In this document: piece by piece, positions 31,436 through 31,474 of the stretch
Layout: each line of letters opens with the position of its first letter
Position numbering within the stretch: position 1 is the first letter of the stretch
Virus record (IMG/VR): IMGVR_UViG_3300012920_000150
Location: 1 to 31,474 of that record
Direction: 5' to 3' (one strand)
Origin: a virus
DNA: 31,474 nt
Program-made: the position numbers and the translations under genes
The notes under the pieces: model-generated
Seen by the model: only the letters and a program-made list of their open reading frames with translations
Database searches by the model: none
What the model was told of the DNA's origin: nothing

Positions 31436-31474
31436 CGTACCACTGCTCCTCTCTGGCATCGTCAGGGTCTCTCA
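31425..31474 (-). CDS. C-terminal end of an upstream gene (partial)
   Basis: The frame entering from the right edge codes for RDPDDAREEQWYDEQ and a TAA stop at 31427-31425. The acidic, polar end is typical of small early phage proteins, and the 11-base overlap with the next ATG fits the style of the whole window. Only 15 complete codons are visible, so neither identity nor reality is certain. Confidence 0.4.
   Translation of the reverse strand, partial: RDPDDAREEQWYDEQ

Overview
The window is part of a T7-like podophage genome (Autographiviridae-type), probably from a marine bacterium. Every supported gene lies on the minus strand, so transcription runs from position 31474 down to 1. The DNA is AT-rich and tightly packed, and start/stop overlaps (TAATG, ATGA, GTGA) are frequent. 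The gene order follows T7: RNA polymerase, SSB, endonuclease I, primase-helicase, DNA polymerase, exonuclease, portal, scaffold, capsid, tail tube, internal virion proteins, fibre, lysis. A B12-type ribonucleotide reductase and a MazG-like protein sit between the exonuclease and the portal, an arrangement known from marine T7-like phages. The host cannot be read from the sequence.

Layout in transcription order. (1) 31474-28825: an incomplete upstream gene, a small gene, then the phage RNA polymerase. The polymerase is split into two ORFs overlapping by four bases (ATGA): an N-terminal 260-codon part and a 554-codon part holding all catalytic residues. (2) 28824-20514: replication and nucleotide metabolism. 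A candidate phage promoter precedes SSB, followed by endonuclease I, primase-helicase, a 54-residue acidic protein, DNA polymerase without a thioredoxin-binding insertion, a PD-(D/E)XK nuclease overlapping the polymerase end, a small membrane protein, 5'-3' exonuclease, a DUF3310 protein, a 37-residue Cys4 protein, MazG and class II ribonucleotide reductase. (3) 20513-4097: a large imperfect hairpin and a second copy of the same promoter motif mark the switch to virion genes. These are three small proteins, portal, a lysine-rich protein with a Lys-Pro run, scaffold, capsid (hairpin terminators on both sides), tail tube A and B, a gp13-like GNAT protein, gp14-, gp15- and gp16-like proteins, and the fibre. 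(4) 4096-900: a small protein, a subtilisin-fold protein with a degenerate Asp motif, and two unrecognised proteins, probably virion or receptor-binding components. (5) 899-1: a lysis cassette of a coiled-coil/membrane protein, a small basic protein, a 3TM-type holin and the start of an M15 endolysin cut by the window edge.

The inferred programme is T7-like. The phage RNA polymerase would read the 14-base motif AAAAGGTGCAGTAT before SSB (middle genes) and before the structural block (late genes). RNR, MazG and the nucleases would feed DNA synthesis from host nucleotides. No terminase, integrase, tRNA gene or CRISPR array was seen; terminase genes would be expected beyond the left edge. The most unusual points are the split RNA polymerase, the lysine-rich Lys-Pro protein, the altered subtilase and the C-terminal motif it shares with its upstream neighbour.
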